NCBI GenBank assembly: GCA_905195005.1
Contig: CAJJUC010000068.1
Span: 1 to 11,730 of the forward strand
From: an uncultured Eubacteriales bacterium
GTDB lineage: Bacteria; Bacillota; Clostridia; UMGS1883
Direction of reading: 5' to 3'
DNA: 11,730 nucleotides
Shown here: piece after piece, positions 5,873 to 11,730 of the stretch
Numbering within the stretch: position 1 is the first letter of the stretch
Layout of the letters: each line of letters opens with the position of its first letter
Position numbers and translations under genes: made by a program
Notes under the pieces: generated by a model
Seen by the model: the letters and a program-made list of their open reading frames with translations, nothing else
What the model was told of the DNA's origin: nothing
Databases searched by the model: none

Positions 5873-7500
5873 ATTCTGAGCCCAATGAGACGGCGCACTG
5901 ATAAGAATTTTTGCTCCGAGCTCTTTGTTGTGGAATTAATAAGGCGTTTGAGATAATAAAGCTTGTATTCGAAAAGATAATCGGGCTCGGGAACGGCGTT
6001 TGCTTTTGCACGGGTATAATCGTTAAAGCTTACATACTGTTCAATTTTTATTAAATCCTCATTTTCAATATCTGCGCCGTTTGAGTTGATAATATCAAGT
6101 TCGGCAAATACTTCGCCGTCTTTCTCATAGGTGCTTATTGCAATTCCGCCGTTCATAGAATAAAATTTTATTCCGCTGCGCGTTATAGGAAGCGGCTGCT
6201 CGCCGAAGTCATACGGCAGCGCTCCTGCCGACTGAATTCCTGCAATCAGCGCATTTTTAATCATTGTGCCGCTGCCTCCGCAATCGGATGACACTGCAAT
6301 TTTGCCCCCGAACAGAAACGCCGCCGCACTGCCGAGCATGCATGCAAATTCGGGAGTTATGTCACTGTTTATTTTTCCCGAAGCACAGCCGTCCGAAAAA
6401 AGACGGTGCGTGTGCATGTTTTCCCATATAATATTTGATGAAACGCACTTATCGTCGGAAACCTCCTTATAAGGCCATATTCTGACGGACGGGCGGACGG
6501 TGCAATGCTTGCCGAGCCGCGCACGGCTGCCGATAATTGCCGATTCGTAAACAGCGCTTTCAAAGCCTGTTTCCGCACCGGTGCCGATAACCGCTCCGCG
6601 GAGAGAACTGCCGATTCCGATTTGCGCATTGTCCATAACTATGCTGCGCTTAACACTTGCGCGTTCCCCGATAAAAACGTCTTTTCCGATAACGCTGTGC
6701 GCCTCAAGCCGCACTCCGCGGCTGATTGAGCTGCCGCTGCCGATATACACGGGCGGCACGATCACAACTCCGCGGCTGATTTCGGCGCATCGGTCAATCC
6801 AAACGCCGGGTTCTTTTTCATCACACGGGAACGGGAGATTGATTTTTTTGTCAAGAAAATCACGGCTGCATTTCATATATGCGTCAATATCGCAGACGTC
6901 GCAAATATAGCAGCCGGAGGAAAACGCTGCAACCTTGCCGCCGCTTTCTCCGAATCGGAGCGGTATATTCCATACGCTTGAGAAATCACTTGTGAGCGTT
7001 CCTTTTGATATTACCATCATTCCCATAAAAAACGTGCCCGTTGCATCGCCGTCAATAAAAATGTTATCGCCGAAGTGCGCGCAGTTATCTGCGATTTTTA
7101 CCGCGCCGTAATCGGAGGGTGGGATATGCGAACGGGTTAAAACGGTGATTTTTCGTCCTTGCTCGCGGTGAAAATTATAAAATGCATCAATGTCAATATC
7201 TGTTACAAGGCTGCCGCTTACTATCAGAACATCATCATTGTCTATAAGAGTGCGGATATCACTTTTTTCGGCAAATGAAACCGACACATCGTCAACCGAA
7301 GCATTTCCGAAGTGTTTTTTTACTTCTTCGGAAAGATACCCGGGAATAAAAGTAACATCGCTGATATTATGACGGCGCAAAAGCCTGAGCATATGCCCGG
7401 CAATTGTTCTGCCCAGCACGGGGAGCATACATTTGGGCTCAGTGCAGGTAAGAGGGCGAAGCCGGTTTCCCTCATGCTCGGATATAATTACTGCTTTCAT
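5845..7500 (-). CDS. Degenerate sugar-phosphate nucleotidyltransferase / left-handed beta-helix / phosphomannomutase-like fusion, N-terminal part (frameshifted)
   Basis: Three parts are visible: a Rossmann-like nucleotidyltransferase domain (1-~225), a hexapeptide-repeat beta helix (~230-350, e.g. VYIGSGSSISRGVRL, SVIGKDVFIGERA) and the first domain of an alpha-D-phosphohexomutase fold (~375 onward, INSDITPEFACMLGSAAA, SGTMIKNALIAGIQSAG). Known relatives are mannose-1-phosphate guanylyltransferase/phosphomannomutase-like fusions. Key motifs are altered: the nucleotide loop GGxGTRLRPLT is SEHEGNRLRPLT, KPM is KCM, the PLGTAG loop is absent (AEKSDIRTL), the metal Asp in SGD is SGS (VLIVSGSLVTD), and no TASHNP phosphoserine loop is present (GGIAISTYEKDG). 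The natural frame is lost between 5935 and 5906, most simply at an A5 run (5908-5912); residues after ~531 here are out of frame. Start ATG 7500 has AAAGGAG overlapping the stop of the DUF4363 gene, so it is the third gene of that operon. Either a pseudoenzyme or a decaying gene. Confidence 0.8.
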   Translation of the reverse strand: MKAVIISEHEGNRLRPLTCTEPKCMLPVLGRTIAGHMLRLLRRHNISDVTFIPGYLSEEVKKHFGNASVDDVSVSFAEKSDIRTLIDNDDVLIVSGSLVTDIDIDAFYNFHREQGRKITVLTRSHIPPSDYGAVKIADNCAHFGDNIFIDGDATGTFFMGMMVISKGTLTSDFSSVWNIPLRFGESGGKVAAFSSGCYICDVCDIDAYMKCSRDFLDKKINLPFPCDEKEPGVWIDRCAEISRGVVIVPPVYIGSGSSISRGVRLEAHSVIGKDVFIGERASVKRSIVMDNAQIGIGSSLRGAVIGTGAETGFESAVYESAIIGSRARLGKHCTVRPSVRIWPYKEVSDDKCVSSNIIWENMHTHRLFSDGCASGKINSDITPEFACMLGSAAAFLFGGKIAVSSDCGGSGTMIKNALIAGIQSAGALPYDFGEQPLPITRSGIKFYSMNGGIAISTYEKDGEVFAELDIINSNGADIENEDLIKIEQYVSFNDYTRAKANAVPEPDYLFEYKLYYLKRLINSTTKSSEQKFLSVRRLIGLRICLKALRMI

Positions 7501-7515
7501 TAATAATGCACTCCT

Positions 7516-7896
7516 TTATAAAATATTCCGGGGATTAATGCGGAATCCGTTTTCAAGTGATTTGAAGGTTTCGCACAGCTCGCCGATAACAGCCGCAGCC
7601 TCGGCTTCATTTCCGCTGTTCAGGCAAGCGCCGAGCCGCGCATTGCGCAGCACTATTGCGTCAAGGTCATCGTGCGAAACGGAAAGCGAAAGAATATTTT
7701 CGTATTCTTTCCATTTTGCCGAGTATTTCATAAATTCCGTTTCGGCAGTATGGAAGCCGCCGTCAAGGGCATTTTTTGTTGCGCTGAGCGCCTCTTTTGC
7801 AAAGGATGACGCTTTTTTGAGTTCCATCCTCTGAACAATACAGCCGCACCAAAGTATCGAAGTTACCGTGAGCATAATAATAAGATTTTTTTTCAA
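7516..7896 (-). CDS. DUF4363 family protein, membrane-anchored
   Basis: 126 residues with an N-terminal hydrophobic segment (~4-19) that could be an uncleaved anchor, then a mostly helical domain. The pattern matches DUF4363: a W-x-x-Y segment (FMKYSAKWKEYENIL), a helix SHDDLDAIVLRNARLGACL and the ending NPRNIL. Function is unknown. The start is TTG at 7896, chosen because an AAGGAG site sits 8 bases upstream and overlaps the last codons of the DUF421 gene, while the first internal ATG would cut into the hydrophobic segment. The two genes are 5 bp apart and probably translationally coupled; DUF421-DUF4363 pairs are common in Clostridia, which suggests a joint envelope role. The cysteines at 17 and 19 do not form a lipobox. 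Confidence 0.85.
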   Translation of the reverse strand: MKKNLIIMLTVTSILWCGCIVQRMELKKASSFAKEALSATKNALDGGFHTAETEFMKYSAKWKEYENILSLSVSHDDLDAIVLRNARLGACLNSGNEAEAAAVIGELCETFKSLENGFRINPRNIL

Positions 7897-7901
7897 GCGA
7901 T

Positions 7902-8573
7902 CTACTCCTTAATTTGTAAAAATATTTCCTTTTCATCCGAAACGCTCATGTAAAATACCTTTGAATAGTCTGTTACGTTATACTTTTTGAGCTTATCGCA
8001 AAGCCATTTTTCATTAACGCCGGCGCCGCGCAGATTCTTGGGGCGAAGCTTGCCGTCGGAAATAACCGTGTGCGGCACATGCGTCTGCTTCGGGTAAAGT
8101 TTAACGTCGCGGCAGGTCAGCGGTCTGTCGGATTCTTTCGGAATCACGGAAAGCTGACCGTTCGTTTCGATAAGAGCGCTGTCAATCTGATTAATATCGC
8201 TGTATCCCGCAAGCCGCAGCTGTTCGAGAATATCGTCAACGCATATTCTGAGCGAGCTGAGTGCAATCGGAATGAATTTGCCGTTCGCGATAATCTGCGT
8301 CGGGTGGCCTGTTATAAGGCGGCGGAGCTTTTCGCTTTTCAGAACGCATATTGATACGATAAGCTCAAGCGTTACCAGTGTAAAAATCGGAATAATTCCG
8401 TCAAGCAACGGAATGTTTTTCGACTGCATCGGCACGGTTGCAAGGTCGGAAATCATTATTGCCACAACCAGTTCCGATGGCTGAAGCTCGCCGAGCTGAC
8501 GCTTTCCCATGATTCGCAGCGCCGTAACAACACAGATGTACAGCAATATTGTTCTGACATATGAAATACCCAT
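7902..8573 (-). CDS. DUF421 (YetF-type) membrane protein
   Basis: 223 residues: three predicted membrane segments (~5-22, ~33-50, ~58-78) followed by a soluble DUF421 domain. Typical family features are VTALRIMGKRQLGELQPSELVVAIMISDLAT at the first loop, the GHPTQIIANGKFI stretch (~residue 90), and the DDILEQLR.AGYSDI..ID.ALIETNGQLSVIPK region. The molecular function of the family is not established. Relatives in spore formers (YetF; the DUF421-containing 2Duf protein) are tied to the spore membrane and heat resistance, which is background and not shown for this gene. It is the first gene of the operon with DUF4363 and the nucleotidyltransferase-like protein. The ATG at 8573 has GGAGGA 5 bases upstream. 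No clear minus-strand promoter was found in the 137-bp divergent gap. Confidence 0.92.
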   Translation of the reverse strand: MGISYVRTILLYICVVTALRIMGKRQLGELQPSELVVAIMISDLATVPMQSKNIPLLDGIIPIFTLVTLELIVSICVLKSEKLRRLITGHPTQIIANGKFIPIALSSLRICVDDILEQLRLAGYSDINQIDSALIETNGQLSVIPKESDRPLTCRDVKLYPKQTHVPHTVISDGKLRPKNLRGAGVNEKWLCDKLKKYNVTDYSKVFYMSVSDEKEIFLQIKE

Positions 8574-8655
8574 ACAATTCCTCCGATGCTCGTATTCTGT
8601 AGATATTATCTGAAAAAAACTGAAAAAAATTCCTCAATTAATAACAAATTTTATA

Positions 8656-8684
8656 TTGAAATTTTTTTGTTCGCACTGTATAAT
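8656..8684 (+). promoter_or_regulatory. Promoter of the YczE-like / phosphoesterase / EAL operon
   Basis: TTGAAA (8656-8661), exactly 17 bp containing a T7 run, TATAAT (8679-8684). Transcription would start near 8691, about 20 bases before the ATG at 8711, with a GGAGGT ribosome site at 8698-8703. Confidence 0.8.
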
Positions 8685-8710
8685 ACTAAATAAGGTCGGA
8701 GGTAATACAG

Positions 8711-9400
8711 ATGATGACAAAAAAGATAAGAAAAATGAATGAAATATCGTGGCTGCTCGGAATAGTTCTGTGTACGCTCGGAGTCTGTCTGTGTACAAAG
8801 GCGAATTTCGGTCTTTCAATGATTGCCGCGCCGCCGTATATAATTCATTTGCGTATGGTAAAGCTTTTCCCATGGTATTCACAGGGAACAAGCGAGTATC
8901 TTTGGCAGGGAATTTTGCTGATTGTTCTGTGTATCGCGGTTCGCAGATTCCGCGTGCGTTATCTCTTTTCGTTTCTGACGGCGTTTTTAAGCGGCAATAT
9001 GCTTGATATTTGGCTTAGGATATTCGGCGGAAACGGTGCGTTTGAACCGATGTGGCTGCGCTGTATTGCATATGTTCTCGGTATTTGCGTCACGTCGCTT
9101 GCGATAGCTTTTTATTTCAGGACAAGACTCCCGCTTCAGGTTTATGAGCTGATCGTGGCTGAAGTTTCGGATAAATTCGGAAAGGACATTAACCAAACAA
9201 AGCATATATATGACGCAGTGATGCTCATTGCTTCGGTTGTACTTGCACCGCTTCTTAACGAAAGCTTTCGCGGCGTGGGAATCGGAACGATTATCACAAC
9301 GGTTGTAAATGCTCCGCTGATTGCCTTTTTCGGCTCGCTTATTGACGGACACATGTCATTTGAAATGCGCTTCCGTCTTCCCGAAGCACTTTTGAGATAA
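8711..9400 (+). CDS. YczE/YitT-like integral membrane protein
   Basis: 229 residues, largely hydrophobic, with about five membrane segments (around 13-30, 65-80, 86-103, 115-137, 165-185) and a further weakly hydrophobic segment near 195-215. The opening ISWLLGIVLCTLGVCLCTKANFG resembles the start of YczE/YitT-type proteins, which keep a first helix followed by a xxxAxxG turn. Relatives are uncharacterised; a transport or sensing role is only possible. The ATG at 8711 has GGAGGT 7 bases upstream and a consensus promoter before it; a second ATG follows at once (8714). It is the first gene of a plus-strand operon; the metallophosphoesterase starts 20 bp downstream. Confidence 0.75.
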   Translation: MMTKKIRKMNEISWLLGIVLCTLGVCLCTKANFGLSMIAAPPYIIHLRMVKLFPWYSQGTSEYLWQGILLIVLCIAVRRFRVRYLFSFLTAFLSGNMLDIWLRIFGGNGAFEPMWLRCIAYVLGICVTSLAIAFYFRTRLPLQVYELIVAEVSDKFGKDINQTKHIYDAVMLIASVVLAPLLNESFRGVGIGTIITTVVNAPLIAFFGSLIDGHMSFEMRFRLPEALLR

Positions 9401-9420
9401 AACAAAAGGAAATTAATTGT

Positions 9421-10263
9421 ATGAAAAAATTTATCATGGGTGCGGCTGCAGCGGTTTTGATTTTTGCTGCCATTCTTCTTATTAATCTTCATTTTGACAA
9501 AAATGTGTATATTACGGAATATACTTACGCTTCCGAAAAAGTTCCGGCGGAGTTTGACGGATATAAGGCAGCGCTTATCTCGGATATGCATAATTCAAAA
9601 TATGCCGATAAATTCAATACGGAGCTTGACAGTGTGAAAGCGGACGCGGTTATTTTTTCGGGAGATATGATTCAGAAACCGAGCCGCGATCTTTCAAATG
9701 TTTTGAAAATCGTTCGGGCGCAAAAGGACAAAAGCAAAATTTTTGCGGTGTTCGGCAATCATGAGGCGCAGAACGGATATATTCCGAGAAAGGAAATTGC
9801 AAAACAGCTGCGCGAAAACGGTGTTGTCCTTCTTCAAAACGACTTTGCGGATATAAAGCGCGGAGCTTCGTCTGTAAGGTTTATCGGGATTGAAGATGTC
9901 GGGAACGAAAGCATTAATGCGGAAACAGCCGAGGGCTTCCGCTCAACTGCGGAAAAATGTGCGGATGAAAATTTGCTGAATATACTGATTTATCATCGTG
10001 CAAATTTGTATCCCGAGCTAAAGCACTGCCCTGTTGACCTGATTTTGTCGGGGCATCTGCACGGGGGTATTGTCAGGCTGCCGTTTGCCGGCGGTTTAAT
10101 CGGAGAGTCGGGAAAAAGTCTGTTTCCGAAGTATTCGTCGGGAGTATACAAGGAGAAAAACGCGGCTGAAATGATTGTGAGCCGCGGAGCGGATTTCTCC
10201 ATGAAAAAAATGCGGATTTTTAATCCGCCGGAAATTGTTGTTATCACATTGAAATGTAAATAA
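9421..10263 (+). CDS. Membrane-anchored calcineurin-like metallophosphoesterase (YkuE/YaeI-type)
   Basis: 280 residues beginning with one membrane segment (~4-22), so the enzyme domain is probably displayed outside the membrane. The five family metal-binding motifs are complete and in order: D55-x-H57 in ISDMHN, G81-D82, G112-N113-H114-E, H192 in LIYHRANL, and G211-H212-x-H214 in LSGHLHGG. These bind two metal ions and hydrolyse phosphate mono- or diesters. Membrane-anchored relatives act on cell-envelope lipids or phosphodiesters, but substrate cannot be read from sequence. The ribosome site AAAGGAAA lies upstream of ATG 9421, and the EAL gene follows 32 bp downstream. Confidence 0.9.
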   Translation: MKKFIMGAAAAVLIFAAILLINLHFDKNVYITEYTYASEKVPAEFDGYKAALISDMHNSKYADKFNTELDSVKADAVIFSGDMIQKPSRDLSNVLKIVRAQKDKSKIFAVFGNHEAQNGYIPRKEIAKQLRENGVVLLQNDFADIKRGASSVRFIGIEDVGNESINAETAEGFRSTAEKCADENLLNILIYHRANLYPELKHCPVDLILSGHLHGGIVRLPFAGGLIGESGKSLFPKYSSGVYKEKNAAEMIVSRGADFSMKKMRIFNPPEIVVITLKCK

Positions 10264-10295
10264 TAATTCTTATTAAATAGGAAGGGGAGATTGAT

Positions 10296-11249
10296 ATGAG
10301 CGGACTTTCAATGATAATTGCCGGATTGATTGCGGTAATTATTCTTGCGATGCTATTTTTCGGAATAGTTGCGCGCAAGGGTTGGTTTAATAATGGCAAA
10401 TCCGACAGCCTGTTCTGCCTTGATGAATTTGAAAAGGCTGATAATGCCGAAAAATTTTTGAGCAGTAATAATTTTTATCAGATATATCAGCCGATACTTG
10501 ACGCAAAAACCGAAAAAATTATCGGCTGCGAGGCGCTTACAAGACTCAGAGACAAAAATCTTAACGATATTATGCCGGAAGAGTTTCTGAAAAAAGTAAA
10601 GAGTGATATGCTTTACGATGTTTTTGATATGTATGTCTTGAAAAAGTGCTGCGAATGGGCAAAACAGCGAGAGGATAAGGTTATTGCTGTGAGCTGCAAT
10701 TTTTCAAGATGGACGCTTGCAGGGGAAAATGCGGCGGAAAAAATAATTCAGATTGCCGAGCAGACAGACGTTTCGCCGAAACAGATAGCAATTGAAATTA
10801 CGGAGGACGCAGCCTCCGCAAAGGGAGAAGAGCTTAAAAGGAATATTGAAACGCTGAAAAGTGCAGGGTTCGGAATATATCTTGACGATTTCGGAAAAGC
10901 ATACACATCCCTTGACGACATTACCAAGTTTTGTCCCGATGTTATCAAAATCGATAAAAATATCCTTTACAGTATTAATGAAAAGCATGGCAAGGCAGTT
11001 TTTGAGAATATTATCAGACTTGCGCATGATATCGGCGCAAAGGTTCTGTGCGAGGGAATTGAAACAAGACAGCAGGCGGACGCGGCAAAGGAGGCAGGCT
11101 GCGACTTGCTTCAGGGATTCTACTTTCATAAACCGATGAGCTCCGATAAGCTTGATGAAATTCTTGAAGCAGCCGACAAACAGAATTTTAACAGCAAAAA
11201 TACGGAAGATATATACGGTCAGTTCCCGTCTTCAAGGGACGCAGCATAA
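10296..11249 (+). CDS. Membrane-anchored EAL-domain c-di-GMP phosphodiesterase
   Basis: 317 residues: one N-terminal membrane segment (~5-25), a short linker and an EAL domain (~55-290). All residues needed for c-di-GMP hydrolysis to pGpG are visible: E79 in CEALTRL, N135 in SCNFS, E167 in IEITED, D197-D198 in LDDFG, K218 in VIKID, E253 and E256 in CEGIE, and Q273 in LQGFYFHKP. Loop 6, normally DDFGTGYSSL, reads DDFGKAYTSL; the acidic pair is intact but the dimer-controlling part differs. There is no GGDEF or PAS domain, so any input comes through the short extracytoplasmic or linker region, or from partners. AGGAAGGGGAG precedes ATG 10296. It is the last gene of the plus-strand operon and its stop overlaps the ribosome site of the DUF3789 gene. 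Confidence 0.93.
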   Translation: MSGLSMIIAGLIAVIILAMLFFGIVARKGWFNNGKSDSLFCLDEFEKADNAEKFLSSNNFYQIYQPILDAKTEKIIGCEALTRLRDKNLNDIMPEEFLKKVKSDMLYDVFDMYVLKKCCEWAKQREDKVIAVSCNFSRWTLAGENAAEKIIQIAEQTDVSPKQIAIEITEDAASAKGEELKRNIETLKSAGFGIYLDDFGKAYTSLDDITKFCPDVIKIDKNILYSINEKHGKAVFENIIRLAHDIGAKVLCEGIETRQQADAAKEAGCDLLQGFYFHKPMSSDKLDEILEAADKQNFNSKNTEDIYGQFPSSRDAA

Positions 11250-11261
11250 GGGGGTTAAGAA

Positions 11262-11375
11262 ATGTTAGGATTTATTATTGGATTGCTTGCAGGCGGTACA
11301 GCGGGAGTAATCACAATGTGTCTTTGCACTGCGGCAAAGCAGGCAGATGAAAATATGTCAAATTCGGACAAGTAA
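11262..11375 (+). CDS. DUF3789-type single-pass membrane microprotein
   Basis: 37 residues: a glycine-rich hydrophobic segment (MLGFIIGLLAGGTAGVITM) followed by CLCTAAKQADE and a polar tail. This pattern matches the DUF3789 family, short membrane proteins of unknown function found widely on clostridial phages, plasmids and conjugative elements. The ATG at 11262 has AAGGGGG 7 bases upstream, overlapping the EAL stop. Its position next to a serine recombinase suggests that it marks the edge of an integrated element rather than belonging to the EAL operon. Confidence 0.8.
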   Translation: MLGFIIGLLAGGTAGVITMCLCTAAKQADENMSNSDK

Positions 11376-11384
11376 TTTTGTCCG
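11365..11384. repeat. Hairpin over the DUF3789 stop codon
   Basis: CGGACAA (11365-11371) pairs perfectly with TTGTCCG (11378-11384) around GTAATT. Only three T residues follow, so it would be a weak terminator. A second, looser pair GATACC/GGTATC (about 11393-11420) lies just after it. Confidence 0.4.
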
Positions 11385-11446
11385 GTTTGGTGATACCTTT
11401 CTGAAAAGATTTGTGGTATCCTTGTTGGTAAAACGGAGGTGAGGAA

Positions 11447-11730
11447 ATGCCGACAGTAACGGTTATACAGCCGACAATAGCAGAAGAAAAAGCAGTCAAG
11501 ATACGTTGTGCCGCATATTGCCGAGTAAGTTCCGACAGCGAAGATCAGCTCAATTCCTTTATGGCTCAGACAAGGTATTACAGTCAGGTTTTTGAGGATT
11601 CGGAAACAGAGGAACTCATCGACATATATGCTGACGAGGGTATCACAGGAACCCGTGAGGACAAGCGTGACGAGTTTCAGCGAATGTTAAAGGACTGCCG
11701 CAAGGGTAAGATCGACAGGATTTACACCAA
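11447..11730 (+). CDS. Serine recombinase (resolvase/invertase catalytic domain), 3'-truncated by the window edge
   Basis: 94 residues are visible and the frame is open to the end. AAYCRVSSDSEDQLNSF holds the resolvase signature Y-x-R-V-S, with the second-position Ser of RVSS-type motifs as the nucleophile, followed by QTRYY, IDIYADEGITGT and RDEFQRMLKDCRKGKIDRI, all typical of the catalytic domain of large serine recombinases from clostridial transposons, phages and conjugative elements. ATG 11447 has CGGAGGTGAGG directly upstream. A 19-residue lead (PTVTVIQPT..) before the catalytic domain is common in this subgroup. It probably integrates or excises the element that continues to the right. 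Confidence 0.92.
   Translation, partial: MPTVTVIQPTIAEEKAVKIRCAAYCRVSSDSEDQLNSFMAQTRYYSQVFEDSETEELIDIYADEGITGTREDKRDEFQRMLKDCRKGKIDRIYT

Noticed and set aside
7840..7896. Lipoprotein signal in the DUF4363 protein
   Set aside because: Cysteines at 17 and 19 are preceded by W and G with W or C nearby, which does not fit a lipobox.
8574..8655. Minus-strand promoter for the DUF421 operon (TTGAGG ... GATAAT)
   Set aside because: The spacing would be 21 bp and the -35 is poor, so it is not supported.
1..11730. CRISPR array, toxin-antitoxin pair or known defence system
   Set aside because: No regularly spaced repeats and no gene with such a family signature were seen on either strand.

Overview
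The window looks like chromosomal DNA of a low-to-mid GC Gram-positive anaerobe of the class Clostridia, probably an uncultured gut Oscillospiraceae/Ruminococcaceae-type organism. This is inferred from strong AGGAGG-type ribosome binding sites, sigma-70 promoters with 16-17 bp spacers, a single-chain iron-sulfur serine dehydratase, a DUF421/DUF4363 pair, a DUF3789 microprotein and a beta-glucoside phosphorylase. Species cannot be fixed from the sequence.

Region 1 (1-2769, plus) is carbohydrate metabolism. A GH94 disaccharide phosphorylase runs in from the left edge. It is followed by a broken GH88 unsaturated glucuronyl hydrolase with one in-frame TGA where a Trp is expected and a cut-off 3' half. 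Region 2 (2770-3676) is the scar of an integrated element: a long imperfect inverted repeat carrying a consensus promoter, a tyrosine integrase reduced to its catalytic domain, a pair of 9-bp direct repeats, then a tRNA-Arg(ACG) gene on the minus strand whose 3' end faces the integrase.

Region 3 (3819-8573, minus) holds sdaA (L-serine dehydratase), driven by its own near-perfect promoter with a palindromic operator-like sequence over the start site. Upstream of it on the same strand lies a tightly packed operon, DUF421 membrane protein - DUF4363 protein - a fused sugar-nucleotidyltransferase/phosphomannomutase-like protein. The fused protein has lost recognisable catalytic motifs in both halves and carries a one-base frameshift.

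Region 4 (8711-11249, plus) starts from a divergent consensus promoter: a YczE/YitT-like membrane protein, a membrane-anchored metallophosphoesterase and a membrane-anchored EAL-domain c-di-GMP phosphodiesterase with all catalytic residues. Region 5 (11262-end, plus) is the start of another mobile element: a 37-residue DUF3789 protein and the N-terminal catalytic part of a serine recombinase running off the right edge.

No CRISPR array, rRNA, complete insertion sequence or recognised defence system was seen. The observations most worth following are the degenerate nucleotidyltransferase/mutase in the DUF421 operon and the inverted-repeat promoter in front of the catalytic-domain-only integrase.
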